A DNA stretch of 64,000 nt from a bacterium (GTDB lineage: Bacteria; Electryoneota; RPQS01): NCBI GenBank assembly GCA_036504735.1, contig DASXUQ010000005.1, positions 1-64,000 on the forward strand. The letters are read 5' to 3'. Position numbers and translations under genes: made by a program. The notes below the pieces were generated by a model, which saw only the letters and a program-made list of their open reading frames with translations, was not told the DNA's origin and made no database searches. Shown here piece after piece: positions 46,700 through 56,149 of the stretch; the first letter of the stretch is position 1; the number at the start of each line of letters is the position of its first letter.

Positions 46700-47676
46700 C
46701 CTTTGCCCATCCGCAATTCCTGTGGGGACTGCTCATCCTGCCGGTGCTCATCTACTTCCATTTTTTCCGGGAAGGCCAGCGCCGCAGCGACTTCCGTTAC
46801 CCGACTCTGACTCATTTGAAGGGGCTCTCGGGAGGCCGCACGTGGATGCGGCATCTGCCGTTCGTGCTCAGGCTGCTGGGGATTGGCTTCCTTTGTGTGG
46901 TGATGGCCAGGCCGCAGGCCTTCGGCAGGGAAACCCGGAGCAATGTGGAGGGCATCGACATCATTCTATGCCTGGACACATCGGGGTCCATGGCGGCGGA
47001 GGACTTAAAGCCCAGCCGCATCGAGGCCGCAAAGAATGTGGCGGCAGATTTTGTCAAAGGCCGTGTGTCTGATCGCATCGGCATCGTGCCGTTTGCGGCA
47101 CAGAGCTTTACGCAATGCCCGCTGACAACGGACTATTCGATTCTGGTCAGCCTTATCGGCGATTTGCGGCTGGGAATGGTGGAGGACGGCACGGCCATCG
47201 GCATGGCGTTGGCGACGTCTCTTAACCGGCTGCGCGAGTCCAAGGCCAAGAGCCGGGTGATCATCCTTCTGACGGACGGCCAGAACAATCGCGGCGAGAT
47301 CGACCCGGTGACGGCGGCGCAAGCGGCCAAGGCGCTGGGGATTCGCATTTATGCGGTGGGCGTGGGCACGCGAGGCTATGCGCCGTTTCCGGTGCAGGAT
47401 ATTTTCGGCAAGCATTACCAGAACATGCCGGTGGATATTGACGAGGACATGCTGAAGCAGGTCGCCAGCCTGACCGGTGGCAAATATTTCCGGGCAACGG
47501 ATGAGAAGAAGCTGGCCGATATCTATAAGGAGATCGATAAGCTGGAGCGTACACGCGTGGACGTGGAGGAGTACCGCCGGGTGGCGGAACTTTACAATCC
47601 GTGGCTGTGGGCGGCGCTGCTGTGTCTGTCTCTGGAGTTTCTGCTATCGGCCACTCTGCTGAGGAAGCTGCCATGA
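46696..47676 (+). CDS. batA: BatA: membrane vWA protein
   Basis: A 326-residue protein with N-terminal membrane helices (LWGLLILPVLIYFHFF, RLLGIGFLCVVMARPQ), a vWA domain with complete MIDAS start D94-x-S96-x-S98 (LCLDTSGSM) and LLTDGQNNRGEI, and a C-terminal helix. Bat proteins were named for aerotolerance in Bacteroides; later work suggests envelope stress roles. The periplasmic or cytoplasmic partner is unknown. It overlaps batB by four bases. Confidence 0.92.
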   Translation: MTFAHPQFLWGLLILPVLIYFHFFREGQRRSDFRYPTLTHLKGLSGGRTWMRHLPFVLRLLGIGFLCVVMARPQAFGRETRSNVEGIDIILCLDTSGSMAAEDLKPSRIEAAKNVAADFVKGRVSDRIGIVPFAAQSFTQCPLTTDYSILVSLIGDLRLGMVEDGTAIGMALATSLNRLRESKAKSRVIILLTDGQNNRGEIDPVTAAQAAKALGIRIYAVGVGTRGYAPFPVQDIFGKHYQNMPVDIDEDMLKQVASLTGGKYFRATDEKKLADIYKEIDKLERTRVDVEEYRRVAELYNPWLWAALLCLSLEFLLSATLLRKLP

Positions 47677-48737
47677 TCCGCTTCGACCATCCGTGGATGT
47701 TGTGGCTGCTGCTTTTGGTGCCGGTGTGGGTTGCCGGAATGATGGTGATGCTGAAGCTCCGGCGGCGAGCCGGCGAGGCGTTTGTGGCGCGGAGCCTGCT
47801 GGAACGCGTGGCCTATTCCCTGAGCTTTACCCGGTTGCGGGCGAAGATGATTCTCTGGATCATTGCCTGGGGCCTGCTGGTTGTGGCGGCGGCGGACCCG
47901 CAAGTGGGCACCAAGCTCGAAGAGGTCAAGAAGAAGGGGATTGACATCATGCTGGCGGTGGATCTGTCCACCAGTATGCTGTGTGAGGACCTGTCGCCGT
48001 CGCGGCTGGAAAATGCCAAGCATGAGATTTCCAAGTTTGTGGATGGCCTGAAGGGTGACCGAGTAGGCATTGTGGCCTTTGCCGGGACGGCCATTGTGCA
48101 TTGTCCGTTGACCACCGATTACGGCGCAGCCAAGCTGCTGACCAAGGTGATGAACCCGGATCTGATGCCGGAACAGGGAACTGCTATTGCCGATGCGATT
48201 GACGCGGCCAAGAAAGCCTTCAACTCGCCGGAAGTCAAAAGCAAGGTGCTGGTGATTATCACTGATGGGGAAGACCACGAGCAGGCGGCGATTGACGCGG
48301 CCAAAGAGGCGGCCAAAGAAGGCATCCGGATTTACACCATTGGGGTGGGAACGCCCTCCGGCGCGCCGATTCCGATGAAGAACGGTAAGCCGACGGATAA
48401 CGGTTTCAAGCGGGACCCCTCCGGGCAGGTTGTGGTGACGCGGCTGAATGAAGTTCTGTTGCAGCAGATTGCCGATGCCGGAAATGGCAAGTATTTGCAT
48501 GGCACACAGAGCGGCAAGGAACTGGACGCGATCTGGTCGGATATTTCCTCGATGGAGAAGACGGAGTTCGGCAAGAAGCAGTTTACGGCTTTTGAGGACC
48601 GCTTCCAGTATCTGGTGCTGCCCGCGCTGCTGCTGCTGCTGGGTGAGTTCTTCCTGTCGGAGCGTAAGGGAAAGTTGTGGATTGTGCGGACCGCGCCGAA
48701 AATGATGCGCACCCGCAAAGTGAAGGAGGCGCAATGA
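47673..48737 (+). CDS. batB: BatB: membrane vWA protein
   Basis: A 354-residue paralogue of BatA: two N-terminal helices (WMLWLLLLVPVWVAGMMVML, MILWIIAWGLLVVAA), vWA domain with D97-x-S99-x-S101 (AVDLSTSM), IIITDGEDHE-type strand (VIITDGEDHEQ) and a C-terminal transmembrane helix (LVLPALLLLLGEFFL). ATG 47673 overlaps the batA stop; an in-frame start 24 codons earlier is rejected. The batC ATG lies inside its last codons (ATGA). Confidence 0.93.
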   Translation: MIRFDHPWMLWLLLLVPVWVAGMMVMLKLRRRAGEAFVARSLLERVAYSLSFTRLRAKMILWIIAWGLLVVAAADPQVGTKLEEVKKKGIDIMLAVDLSTSMLCEDLSPSRLENAKHEISKFVDGLKGDRVGIVAFAGTAIVHCPLTTDYGAAKLLTKVMNPDLMPEQGTAIADAIDAAKKAFNSPEVKSKVLVIITDGEDHEQAAIDAAKEAAKEGIRIYTIGVGTPSGAPIPMKNGKPTDNGFKRDPSGQVVVTRLNEVLLQQIADAGNGKYLHGTQSGKELDAIWSDISSMEKTEFGKKQFTAFEDRFQYLVLPALLLLLGEFFLSERKGKLWIVRTAPKMMRTRKVKEAQ

Positions 48738-49471
48738 GACTACTCTTATGGCTAACTGCGGCCATCCTGAGCATCGGCCTGGCCTATGGATCGCCGCGCA
48801 CGCAGGTGAAGTCCGGCAACAAGGCGGCGACCAAGGGGGACGCGGACAACGCGTTGACCCATTATGTCCGCGCCTTGCAGCAGAAGGGCGACAGTTCGGT
48901 TATCTTTTATGATATGGGCAACGCGCTGTACGACAAGGGGGATTACTCCAATGCGGCGCAGTCTTTTCAGGGGTCGCTGAATCCCCGCGAGTCCAAGGCC
49001 GAGCAGGCACAGACCTTCTACAACCTTGGCAACAGCCTCTTTCAGGGCAAGGAATACGAAAAGGCAGCCGGGGCTTATGTGGAATCCCTGAAACGCAATC
49101 CGGAAGACCTCGAGGCCAAGTATAACCTTGAACTGGCCCGGCGGATGTTGCAGCAGCAACAGCAGCAACAGCAGCAGAACCAGAATCAGGATCAGAAGGA
49201 CCAGAAGAAGCAGGATCAAAAGGATCAACAAGACCAGCAGAAGCAAGATCAGCAGGATCAGCAGAAGCAGGACCAGCAGCAGCAACAGAACCAACAAGAC
49301 CAGCAACAGCAGGACCAGCAGCAACAACAACCGCCGCCGCAAGGTCAGCAGATGAGCCAGCAGGATGCGGAGCGGCTGCTCAATGCCTTGTTGCAGGATG
49401 AGCAAAAAGCCCTGAAGGACGCCAAGAAGGTGAAGGTTGCTGCGCGCGCAAAACGGGAGAAGGATTGGTGA
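48734..49471 (+). CDS. batC: BatC: TPR protein with long glutamine-rich tract
   Basis: Signal peptide (MRLLLWLTAAILSIGLAYG), then three TPR helix pairs (KSGNKAATKGDADNALTHYVRAL, SVIFYDMGNALYDKGDYSNAAQSF, AQTFYNLGNSLFQGKEYEKAAGAYVESL). Residues about 140-200 are almost only Q, D, K and N, encoded by a CAG/CAA repeat, and a short conserved-looking tail follows (SQQDAERLLNALLQDEQKAL). Such a tract between TPR and tail is common in BatC. The last codons overlap batD (GTGA). Confidence 0.9.
   Translation: MRLLLWLTAAILSIGLAYGSPRTQVKSGNKAATKGDADNALTHYVRALQQKGDSSVIFYDMGNALYDKGDYSNAAQSFQGSLNPRESKAEQAQTFYNLGNSLFQGKEYEKAAGAYVESLKRNPEDLEAKYNLELARRMLQQQQQQQQQNQNQDQKDQKKQDQKDQQDQQKQDQQDQQKQDQQQQQNQQDQQQQDQQQQQPPPQGQQMSQQDAERLLNALLQDEQKALKDAKKVKVAARAKREKDW
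49151..49330 (+). repeat. CAG/CAA-type low-complexity repeat inside batC
   Basis: About 180 bases built from CAG, CAA, GAC, AAG and AAC codons encode a Gln/Asp/Lys/Asn tract of about 60 residues. Repeats of this kind can change length by slippage without a frame change when whole codons are gained or lost. Confidence 0.85.
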
Positions 49472-51264
49472 GAGCATTTGTCTGGATCTGCCTGCTGGCA
49501 CTCACCATTCCGGCGCTTGCACAGGAGAAGCTCACCGCGTCGGTGGACCACACTACCGTGCGAGTCGGGGAGATGGTGACCTTGATTCTCAGCTTCTCCG
49601 GTGGGGCGAGCGGCGTGAGTGCGCCCACCTTTCCGGCATTGGAGAAACTGCAACTGGCAGGCGGACCCTACACCAGCACCAACTTTTCGATTGTGAATGG
49701 CCGCGCGTCCTCCACCATCAGCTACAGCTATTCCTTAATGGCCAGGGAAGCCGGCACGGCGCGGATCGGCGAGGCGGTGGTCAAGTACAAGGGGAAGGAA
49801 TACAAGAGCGACCCGGTCACCGTGAATGTTCTTGCGGCGGGGGCCGCCGCGCCGGGGAGCGGCAGAAGCGGTGAGAATGCGGATGTGTTTATCCGGGTGA
49901 TCCCTGACAAAACCGAAGCGTATCTGGGCGAGCAGCTCACCCTGACGTACAAGATTTATTTTGCATCGCAGATTTCCAATCTCGAGCCCACCAAGTCACC
50001 GGGAACTACAGGCTTTTGGGTGGAAGATTATCCGATTCCGTCGCAGTTGACGGTCAGCCGGGAAGTCATTAATGGCCGGGCGTACAATACGGCAACATTC
50101 AAGAAGATCGCGATCTTTCCGACCAGCGTGGGCAATCTGACGGTTGAGCCGCTATCCATCAGCACGAGGATCCAGCGCTCGGGGCGGCAGCGTTCGCGCG
50201 ATCCGCTGGACATTTTCAGCGATCCCTTCTTCGGAATGGGCTCGCAGCTTGAACCGATTGAGGTGCAGTCTCCCAGCGTGAAGATCACCGTTAAGCCGCT
50301 GCCACAAGTCAGCGTGCCGACGGGGTTTGCAGGCGCGGTGGGAAACTACAAGATTCAGGCGGCACTGGACCGCAATGCCTGCAAGACCGGAGACGCGGTG
50401 ACGTTGACCGTGACGGTTTCCGGAACGGGCAATATCAAAACTCTGCCCGCGCCGGTGATCAGCTTCCCGACGGATGTAGACCATTACGATCCGGAAGCCA
50501 GCGACGATATTCGCCGCACGCAGGCGGACATCAACGGCGTTAAGACCTTCAAGTACGTGGTGATTCCCCGCGCACCGGGCGCACAGGTGATTCCGGCGAT
50601 TGCTTACCCGTTCTTCGATCCGGACAGGAACAGCTACGCCACGGCAACGGCACCCGAATTGGCGCTGCAGGTCGAGAAGGGGACAGGCGCTTCGGCCTAT
50701 TCGGGACAGACCATTGCCGAGAAGCGCAAAGTGGAGAGCGTGTCCACCGACATCGCGTTTGTCAAAACCAATCCCGGAAGTTTTCAAACCCTTGGCGATC
50801 CTCCCCACATGGGGCTTGGATTCTGGGGGCTCAGTTTGGCGCCGTGGGCGGCTGTTGCTGCGGTGGTGCTGGTTTCGCGCAAGCGGGAAGGCCTTAGCCG
50901 AGGCCGGCGGGGAGCCGTGCTCAAAGCGCAAAAGCAGCTTGACCTGGCACAGAAAGCTCTGAAGGCCGGCAAGTCCGAAGCGGTACTGCATCATGTGGCG
51001 GCTTCCATGGATACCGTTCTTTCCGGGGCGATTGGAATCGATGTTGCCGACCTGACGGCGGAGCATCTGGCCGAATGCTGGCAGGCGGAACATCTTGATG
51101 ATGCACTGTTGCAGGATGTGCTGAACGTGCAGCGGGAATGTGATATGGCGCGCTTTGCGGCGGGACTCAGCTCGACGAAATCCTTGCAGGCTCTGATTGA
51201 GATGACGCGCGGAGTCGTGGACAAGCTGGGGCGTGCGCAGGTGAAGGAAGGAGCGCGGACATGA
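49468..51264 (+). CDS. batD: BatD: membrane protein with Ig-like beta domains
   Basis: A 598-residue protein: signal peptide (RAFVWICLLALTIPALAQ), three Ig-like BatD repeats (VDHTTVRVGEMVTLILSFSGG; IPDKTEAYLGEQLTLTYKIYF; LDRNACKTGDAVTLTVTVSGTGNIK), one transmembrane helix near 455 (LSLAPWAAVAAVVLVSRK) and a cytoplasmic helical tail. GTG 49468 overlaps the batC stop (GTGA) and is preferred to the TTG one codon earlier. It probably displays large periplasmic domains that meet BatA/B and TPR partners. Confidence 0.92.
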   Translation: MRAFVWICLLALTIPALAQEKLTASVDHTTVRVGEMVTLILSFSGGASGVSAPTFPALEKLQLAGGPYTSTNFSIVNGRASSTISYSYSLMAREAGTARIGEAVVKYKGKEYKSDPVTVNVLAAGAAAPGSGRSGENADVFIRVIPDKTEAYLGEQLTLTYKIYFASQISNLEPTKSPGTTGFWVEDYPIPSQLTVSREVINGRAYNTATFKKIAIFPTSVGNLTVEPLSISTRIQRSGRQRSRDPLDIFSDPFFGMGSQLEPIEVQSPSVKITVKPLPQVSVPTGFAGAVGNYKIQAALDRNACKTGDAVTLTVTVSGTGNIKTLPAPVISFPTDVDHYDPEASDDIRRTQADINGVKTFKYVVIPRAPGAQVIPAIAYPFFDPDRNSYATATAPELALQVEKGTGASAYSGQTIAEKRKVESVSTDIAFVKTNPGSFQTLGDPPHMGLGFWGLSLAPWAAVAAVVLVSRKREGLSRGRRGAVLKAQKQLDLAQKALKAGKSEAVLHHVAASMDTVLSGAIGIDVADLTAEHLAECWQAEHLDDALLQDVLNVQRECDMARFAAGLSSTKSLQALIEMTRGVVDKLGRAQVKEGART

Positions 51265-52013
51265 CTCAGAGAATCTCCATTCTCCTGTTCGCGCTGCTGG
51301 CACTGTCCAGCTTGGCGCTGGCCGATGCCCGGTCAGGATTCGAAGAGGGCTTGCGGCTCTATCGCTCCAACGACATCGACGGAGCGATTACGGCCTGGGA
51401 GAACGTGGTGCGTCAGGGAGAAGTCAGCGGCCCGCTGTACTATAACTTGGGCAACGCCTACTTTCGGGCGAAGAAATACGGACTGGCAATCCTCAATTAT
51501 GAACGGGCACACAAATTGTTGCCCCGGGATCATGACGTGGTGGGCAATTTGGACCTGACACGGATGGCAACCGTCGACAAGATCGAGCCCTCTGTACGCC
51601 TCGTGGTCTGGAACTGGGTCGACTCTGTGCGGGATCACTTCAGTTTGCATGAATTAGCCATGCTCTTCTATGCGTTCGGTTTTGCCTGCGCGGCCTTTCT
51701 GGTGGCAGGGCGACTTGGAGCCCCAAAACTGCGGCAATCCCTGAAGACGGTCACAGTGGTGCTGCTTGTCTTCTATGTTTTGTCCGGAGCATGGTATGTC
51801 TGGCGGGCCAGCCTGGATGCCCGACCCTATGGCGTGGTCATGGCGACCAAGACCGATGCCTATTCGGCACCGGATGATGCGTCCAAGCAGTTGTTCTCGT
51901 TGCATGAGGGAACTCGCGTGCAGATCGGTGAAAGCCTGTCCGGCTGGGTGAATGTCCGGCTGGTAGATGGCCGGAAAGGCTGGATTCCGCTGCAGTCTCT
52001 GGAGAAAATTTAG
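51261..52013 (+). CDS. batE: BatE: TPR and SH3 membrane protein
   Basis: A 250-residue protein with a signal peptide (ISILLFALLALSSLALA), two TPR pairs (FEEGLRLYRSNDIDGAITAWENVV, GPLYYNLGNAYFRAKKYGLAILNYERA), two membrane helices (AMLFYAFGFACAAFLVA, VTVVLLVFYVLSGAWYVW) and a C-terminal bacterial SH3 domain (VVMATKTDAYSAPDDASKQLFSLHEGTRVQIGESLSGWVNVRLVDGRKGWIPLQ in outline). It overlaps batD by four bases and closes the operon. Confidence 0.9.
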   Translation: MTQRISILLFALLALSSLALADARSGFEEGLRLYRSNDIDGAITAWENVVRQGEVSGPLYYNLGNAYFRAKKYGLAILNYERAHKLLPRDHDVVGNLDLTRMATVDKIEPSVRLVVWNWVDSVRDHFSLHELAMLFYAFGFACAAFLVAGRLGAPKLRQSLKTVTVVLLVFYVLSGAWYVWRASLDARPYGVVMATKTDAYSAPDDASKQLFSLHEGTRVQIGESLSGWVNVRLVDGRKGWIPLQSLEKI

Positions 52014-52072
52014 CAGGGAAATGACGGCGGTCTGACAATCTGAGCTTAGCTGTGCGGGGCAAATGATTTTGC

Positions 52073-52101
52073 TTGACAATGGCGTGCAGATTGTTTAACT
52101 T
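52073..52101 (+). promoter_or_regulatory. Promoter of the glycosyltransferase/DUF2723 operon (near-leaderless)
   Basis: TTGACA (52073-52078), 17-bp spacer, TAACTT (52096-52101). The ATG at 52113 is only 11 bases after the -10, so the expected leader is about 4-6 nt. Confidence 0.75.
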
Positions 52102-52112
52102 CTTCGACTTGC

Positions 52113-53174
52113 ATGTCCGAACACGTTTCCAAGGCAGTTCGACCGACAGTCTCGGTTATTGTACTTAATTACAATGGCTTAGATTTTTTACCTCGTTGCC
52201 TTGAGACCCTCCAAAACACCTCGTATTCTCCCCTCGAACTCGTCGTCGCAGATAATAACTCTTCTGACGGCAGTCTCGTGTACCTCCAAGAACACTATCC
52301 CGGCGTCAGAATCATCGCCTTTACGGAGAATCTTGGGTACAGTGGGGCGTATAATGCTGCCATTGAACAGGTGGACAGTGAGTTTGTAGTGCTCCTGAAC
52401 TTCGACGTGGAAGTCGAGCCGGATTGGCTGGACCAGTCGATGGAGCTGTTGCTGACTGAGCCGCGTCTGGCGGCCGTTCAGCCGAAACTCAGAGCCTTAC
52501 AGCGCCGTTCACGGTTTGAGTATGCCGGGGGAAGCGGCGGATTTTTGGATCGGTACGGGTACCCGTTTCTGCGCGGCAGGGTGTTTGACTGCCTTGAGGA
52601 AGACCACGGTCAATATGATGACGTGGTTCCGGTGCTCTGGGCCACTGGCGCTGCCTTGGTGACGCGCCGCACGGCATATTTTCAGGCAGGAATGCTGGAT
52701 GCGGATTTCTTCCTGCATATGGAAGAGATTGATTTGTGCTGGCGGTATCGGTTGATGGGGTGGGAAGTCCGGGTAGCCCCCAAAGGCGTTGTCTACCACT
52801 ATTCGGGTGCGGCCCTTTCGGCAGAACGGTTTCATAAGATTTATTACAATCACCGCAATAGCCTGGTGATGCTGTTCAAAAATTACGGCATCGGACGGCT
52901 CCTGCGGAATTTGCCTGTACGATGGCTGCTGGACAGCATTACGGTGGCGACGTCGCTGTTCCGCAAGGAGCCCAAACGGTCCGCCGCGGTGCTTGCAGCA
53001 TATTGGTACATGCTTACACATCTGCCGATGCTTGTGGCTAAACGCCGGCGGGTGCAACGAATGCGTACGGTATCGGATCGGGAACTGGACCATGTGATTT
53101 TTCCCGGCAGTGTCGTCTGGCGCTACTTCGTGAAAAAACAGAAAACATTTACTCAACTGATAGCAGAATGGTGA
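52113..53174 (+). CDS. Family 2 glycosyltransferase
   Basis: A GT-A fold enzyme of 353 residues: VSVIVLNYNGLDFLPRCLETL, VVADNNSSDGSLVYL, VLLNFDVEVEPDW (DxD-like), and LWATGAALVTRRTAYFQAGMLDADFFLHMEEIDLCWRYRLMGW with the acceptor motif EEID. The basic C-terminal 100 residues may contact the membrane. It resembles rhamnosyltransferases. It overlaps the DUF2723 gene by seven bases, so the two are probably coupled. The window has four such transferases (including the mannose synthase), implying a substantial surface glycan. Confidence 0.9.
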   Translation: MSEHVSKAVRPTVSVIVLNYNGLDFLPRCLETLQNTSYSPLELVVADNNSSDGSLVYLQEHYPGVRIIAFTENLGYSGAYNAAIEQVDSEFVVLLNFDVEVEPDWLDQSMELLLTEPRLAAVQPKLRALQRRSRFEYAGGSGGFLDRYGYPFLRGRVFDCLEEDHGQYDDVVPVLWATGAALVTRRTAYFQAGMLDADFFLHMEEIDLCWRYRLMGWEVRVAPKGVVYHYSGAALSAERFHKIYYNHRNSLVMLFKNYGIGRLLRNLPVRWLLDSITVATSLFRKEPKRSAAVLAAYWYMLTHLPMLVAKRRRVQRMRTVSDRELDHVIFPGSVVWRYFVKKQKTFTQLIAEW

Positions 53175-56101
53175 AATTCGACACGAACCGGTGGTGCGCT
53201 GCTTTTGTCTTCGTCGTGGCATTGATTGTCTATGCCATGTCTATGGCTCCCAGTGAGTCATTTTGGGACTGCGGCGAATTTGCGGCTTGTTCCTACACAT
53301 TGGCCGTGCCTCACCCACCGGGGACTCCAATGTTCCTGTTGCTGGGGCGCATTTTCTCTCTTCTGCCGTTGTCCTCCGACGTCGCGGTCCGCGTGACCTA
53401 CATGTCGGTGCTGGCAAGCGCGCTGGCGATTATGCTGGCGTATCTGATTATCGTGCGCGTCATGCGCATGCTGCGCGGACCGGAACAGACTACGATGGAC
53501 AGGATCATCGCGTACGGCGGTGGTATTGTCGGTTCGTTGAGTCTGGCCTGGTCTTATTCGATGTGGTTTAATGCGGTCGAATCGGAGGTTTACGCGTCCA
53601 GCCAGTTCTTCACCCATATTGTAGTGTGGCTGATTCTGGTCTGGTACGAGAAGGCCGATGAAACCGATAACGGACGCTGGCTGCTGCTCATCGCCTACAT
53701 GATGGGGCTGGCGATTGGCGTCCACTTGCTGAACGTGCTGACCATTCCGGCACTGGCGCTGGTGATCTACTTCCGCCGCCGCGAGTTTGCGATGGGTTCG
53801 TTCATCGCTATGCTGGCCGGAACGCTGATGGCGCTGATTCTGGTTTACCCCGGCATTGTCAAGTGGCTGCCGATGTCGGCGAGCCGGATCGGGGCGATGG
53901 CGCCGCTGCTGATTACGCTGGCTGTGGGCGCGATCATGTGGTGGTCTGTGAAGAACAAGCACGGTATCATCGCCGTGGCCGCTGCGGGCGCGTTGCTGAT
54001 TATCGTCGGTTATTCGGCGATGATGGAGATTTACATTCGGTCGGGGATGAACCCGGGCATCGACGAGAACGACCCGGATACCCCAGCGCGCTTCTTTTCC
54101 TATTTGAACCGCGAACAGTACGGTGACCGCGCGATTTTCCCGCGGTACTGGAACAACGATCCTGAGTACCATAGCGCCAGCGATTATTTCTGGCGGTACC
54201 AGGTGAACAAGATGTTCAACCGTTACCTGTTCTGGCAGTTTATCGGGCGTGAAGGCGCGCCGCACAACGAGTTCCAGGACGCGGGCGTTTCCCCGAAGTA
54301 CTCGGTGGTGTCCCTGCTTTCCTCCGGCGAACTTTCAGGGGGTGCGCGCTGGCTGGGGATCATTACGTGCGTGCCGTTTTTGCTGGGACTGGCGGGATTT
54401 GCCTACCAGTTCTCCAAGGACAAAAAAAGCTGGTTTGTCATCGCCACCCTGTTCTTCATGACCGGGTACGCGATCATCTTATATTTGAATCAGGACAATC
54501 CACAGCCGCGCGAGCGGGACTACTCCTACGTGGGGGCATTCTTCGCCTTTGCGATCTGGATCGGGATAGGTGCGTCGGCGGTGATCGAATGGGTGGCGGA
54601 GCGGGTCAAGAACCTGCCGTCATCCAACACGCTGGCCCTGGGGACGGCAGGCCTGTTAGTGCTGCTGAGTCCGGTGATTATGCTGGCGCGCAACTACGAA
54701 ATCGACAAGCGCAGCGGCAACCACGTCGCCGAGGATTACAGCTATAATATGCTGAATTCCTGCGCCCAAAACGGAATCATTTTCACCAACGGTGATAATG
54801 ATACGTTCCCGGTTTGGTTCTTGCAGGAGGTGAAGCACGTCCGCACGGATGTTCGTGTCGCGAATCTGAGCCTGCTGAATACCGGCTGGTATATCAAGCA
54901 GATGAAGAACCGCGAGCCCAAGGTGCCGATTTCCTTCACCGACAGCTACATTGACCGCTACCTCGACGAGCATGATTCCGAAGCTCTGCTGAAGCGCTAC
55001 TGGCCGCCGGAAAAGCAGAAGGTGGAGCTGAATACTCCCGATGGCAAGATGGTATGGACCATGCCCGCGGCGATGTTCATTCCCATCAGCCAGGACCAGA
55101 AGGACCGGCAGAACAACTTCCTGCGGGTTCAGGATATTCTGATTCTGGACATTCTCCGGACCAATTTCGATCCGTCGAAGACCCCGGTGCCGCGCCCGAT
55201 CTATTTCGCGGTGACGTGCGCCAACAGCAACATGATTGGTCTGCGGGACTTTCTGACCTTCGAGGGGCTGGTGTTCCGCATCAATCCGCACAAAAACGTG
55301 CCGATGGACGCCGACGCTGTCCGCCGCAACTTCTTCACGACCTTCAACGGCCACTTCCGCGGCATCAACGATCCGAACGTCCACTACGACGACAATATCG
55401 AGAAGCTGCTGCAGAACTACCGTTCCGGCTTCCTGCAACTGGCGTATTATTATTCGACCCTGCCCGACTCGGCGCCGCAGGCGGAATTGCCTTCGAAGTC
55501 AACGGACGAGCTGATTCGCAATTTCGACAAGCTCAGCAACCGGCAGAAGGCTCTGGCGGTCATGCAGCGAATGGAAGAAGCCATTCCCGAAGCGGTGCGG
55601 CCTATCAGCAATCCGGAACTGTCGGTGCAGATCGGGCGCATGTACTCGGATCTCGGCAAGCCTGACGAGTACCGCCGCCGGCTGGAAACCGCCTCATCCC
55701 GTCCGGATCTGCGGCCCGAGCAGCAACTGCGTCTCGCCGCTTATTGGGCGTCGTCGTTTAACGACATGACCAAGGCCAATAAGTTAATCGCGGACGCTAT
55801 CGGGGAAAATCCCGGCACGGATCAGTACTACACGGTGGGCAGGGAGATGTACAGCGCCGGAGCCTACTCGATTGCCGCGGACTATTTCAAGAAGTGCCTT
55901 GCACTGAATCAGGATGACGGCCAGGCCATTGGCGGCCTGCTGCAGTGCTATCAGAACATGGGTGACGCTGCCGGCGCCGAGTCGTTGCTCGACGGCTGGG
56001 TCACGCGGCATCCGAACGATAAGAGCGCGAAGCAGCGTCTGGACCAGCTTCGCGGACATGTTGCGACGTCCGATACGAACACTCCACGCTCGGTGAATTG
56101 A
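53168..56101 (+). CDS. DUF2723 (TMEM260-like) polytopic membrane protein with TPR-like tail
   Basis: A 977-residue protein. Residues 1-500 hold about 11 hydrophobic helices with the family signature APSESFWDCGEFAACSYTLAVPHPPGTPMFLLLGR (acid pair in an early loop, as in GT-C glycosyltransferases). Residues 510-760 are a soluble domain containing NGIIFTNGDNDTFPVWFLQEV, and 780-960 are helical TPR-like repeats. Human TMEM260 of this family was recently reported as a protein O-mannosyltransferase, so protein glycosylation with a polyprenol-linked sugar is a reasonable inference. It directly follows a glycosyltransferase and is 1.4 kb from a polyprenol-phosphate mannose synthase. Confidence 0.88.
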   Translation: MVKFDTNRWCAAFVFVVALIVYAMSMAPSESFWDCGEFAACSYTLAVPHPPGTPMFLLLGRIFSLLPLSSDVAVRVTYMSVLASALAIMLAYLIIVRVMRMLRGPEQTTMDRIIAYGGGIVGSLSLAWSYSMWFNAVESEVYASSQFFTHIVVWLILVWYEKADETDNGRWLLLIAYMMGLAIGVHLLNVLTIPALALVIYFRRREFAMGSFIAMLAGTLMALILVYPGIVKWLPMSASRIGAMAPLLITLAVGAIMWWSVKNKHGIIAVAAAGALLIIVGYSAMMEIYIRSGMNPGIDENDPDTPARFFSYLNREQYGDRAIFPRYWNNDPEYHSASDYFWRYQVNKMFNRYLFWQFIGREGAPHNEFQDAGVSPKYSVVSLLSSGELSGGARWLGIITCVPFLLGLAGFAYQFSKDKKSWFVIATLFFMTGYAIILYLNQDNPQPRERDYSYVGAFFAFAIWIGIGASAVIEWVAERVKNLPSSNTLALGTAGLLVLLSPVIMLARNYEIDKRSGNHVAEDYSYNMLNSCAQNGIIFTNGDNDTFPVWFLQEVKHVRTDVRVANLSLLNTGWYIKQMKNREPKVPISFTDSYIDRYLDEHDSEALLKRYWPPEKQKVELNTPDGKMVWTMPAAMFIPISQDQKDRQNNFLRVQDILILDILRTNFDPSKTPVPRPIYFAVTCANSNMIGLRDFLTFEGLVFRINPHKNVPMDADAVRRNFFTTFNGHFRGINDPNVHYDDNIEKLLQNYRSGFLQLAYYYSTLPDSAPQAELPSKSTDELIRNFDKLSNRQKALAVMQRMEEAIPEAVRPISNPELSVQIGRMYSDLGKPDEYRRRLETASSRPDLRPEQQLRLAAYWASSFNDMTKANKLIADAIGENPGTDQYYTVGREMYSAGAYSIAADYFKKCLALNQDDGQAIGGLLQCYQNMGDAAGAESLLDGWVTRHPNDKSAKQRLDQLRGHVATSDTNTPRSVN

Positions 56102-56149
56102 GCGCCTAACGCATAAACCATTTGCCATTTTTTAATGGAGGCTTTGATC

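Noticed and set aside
49151-49330. CRISPR-like repeat in batC
   Set aside because: The repeat units are codon-sized, have no spacers and stay in frame; it is a coding glutamine tract.
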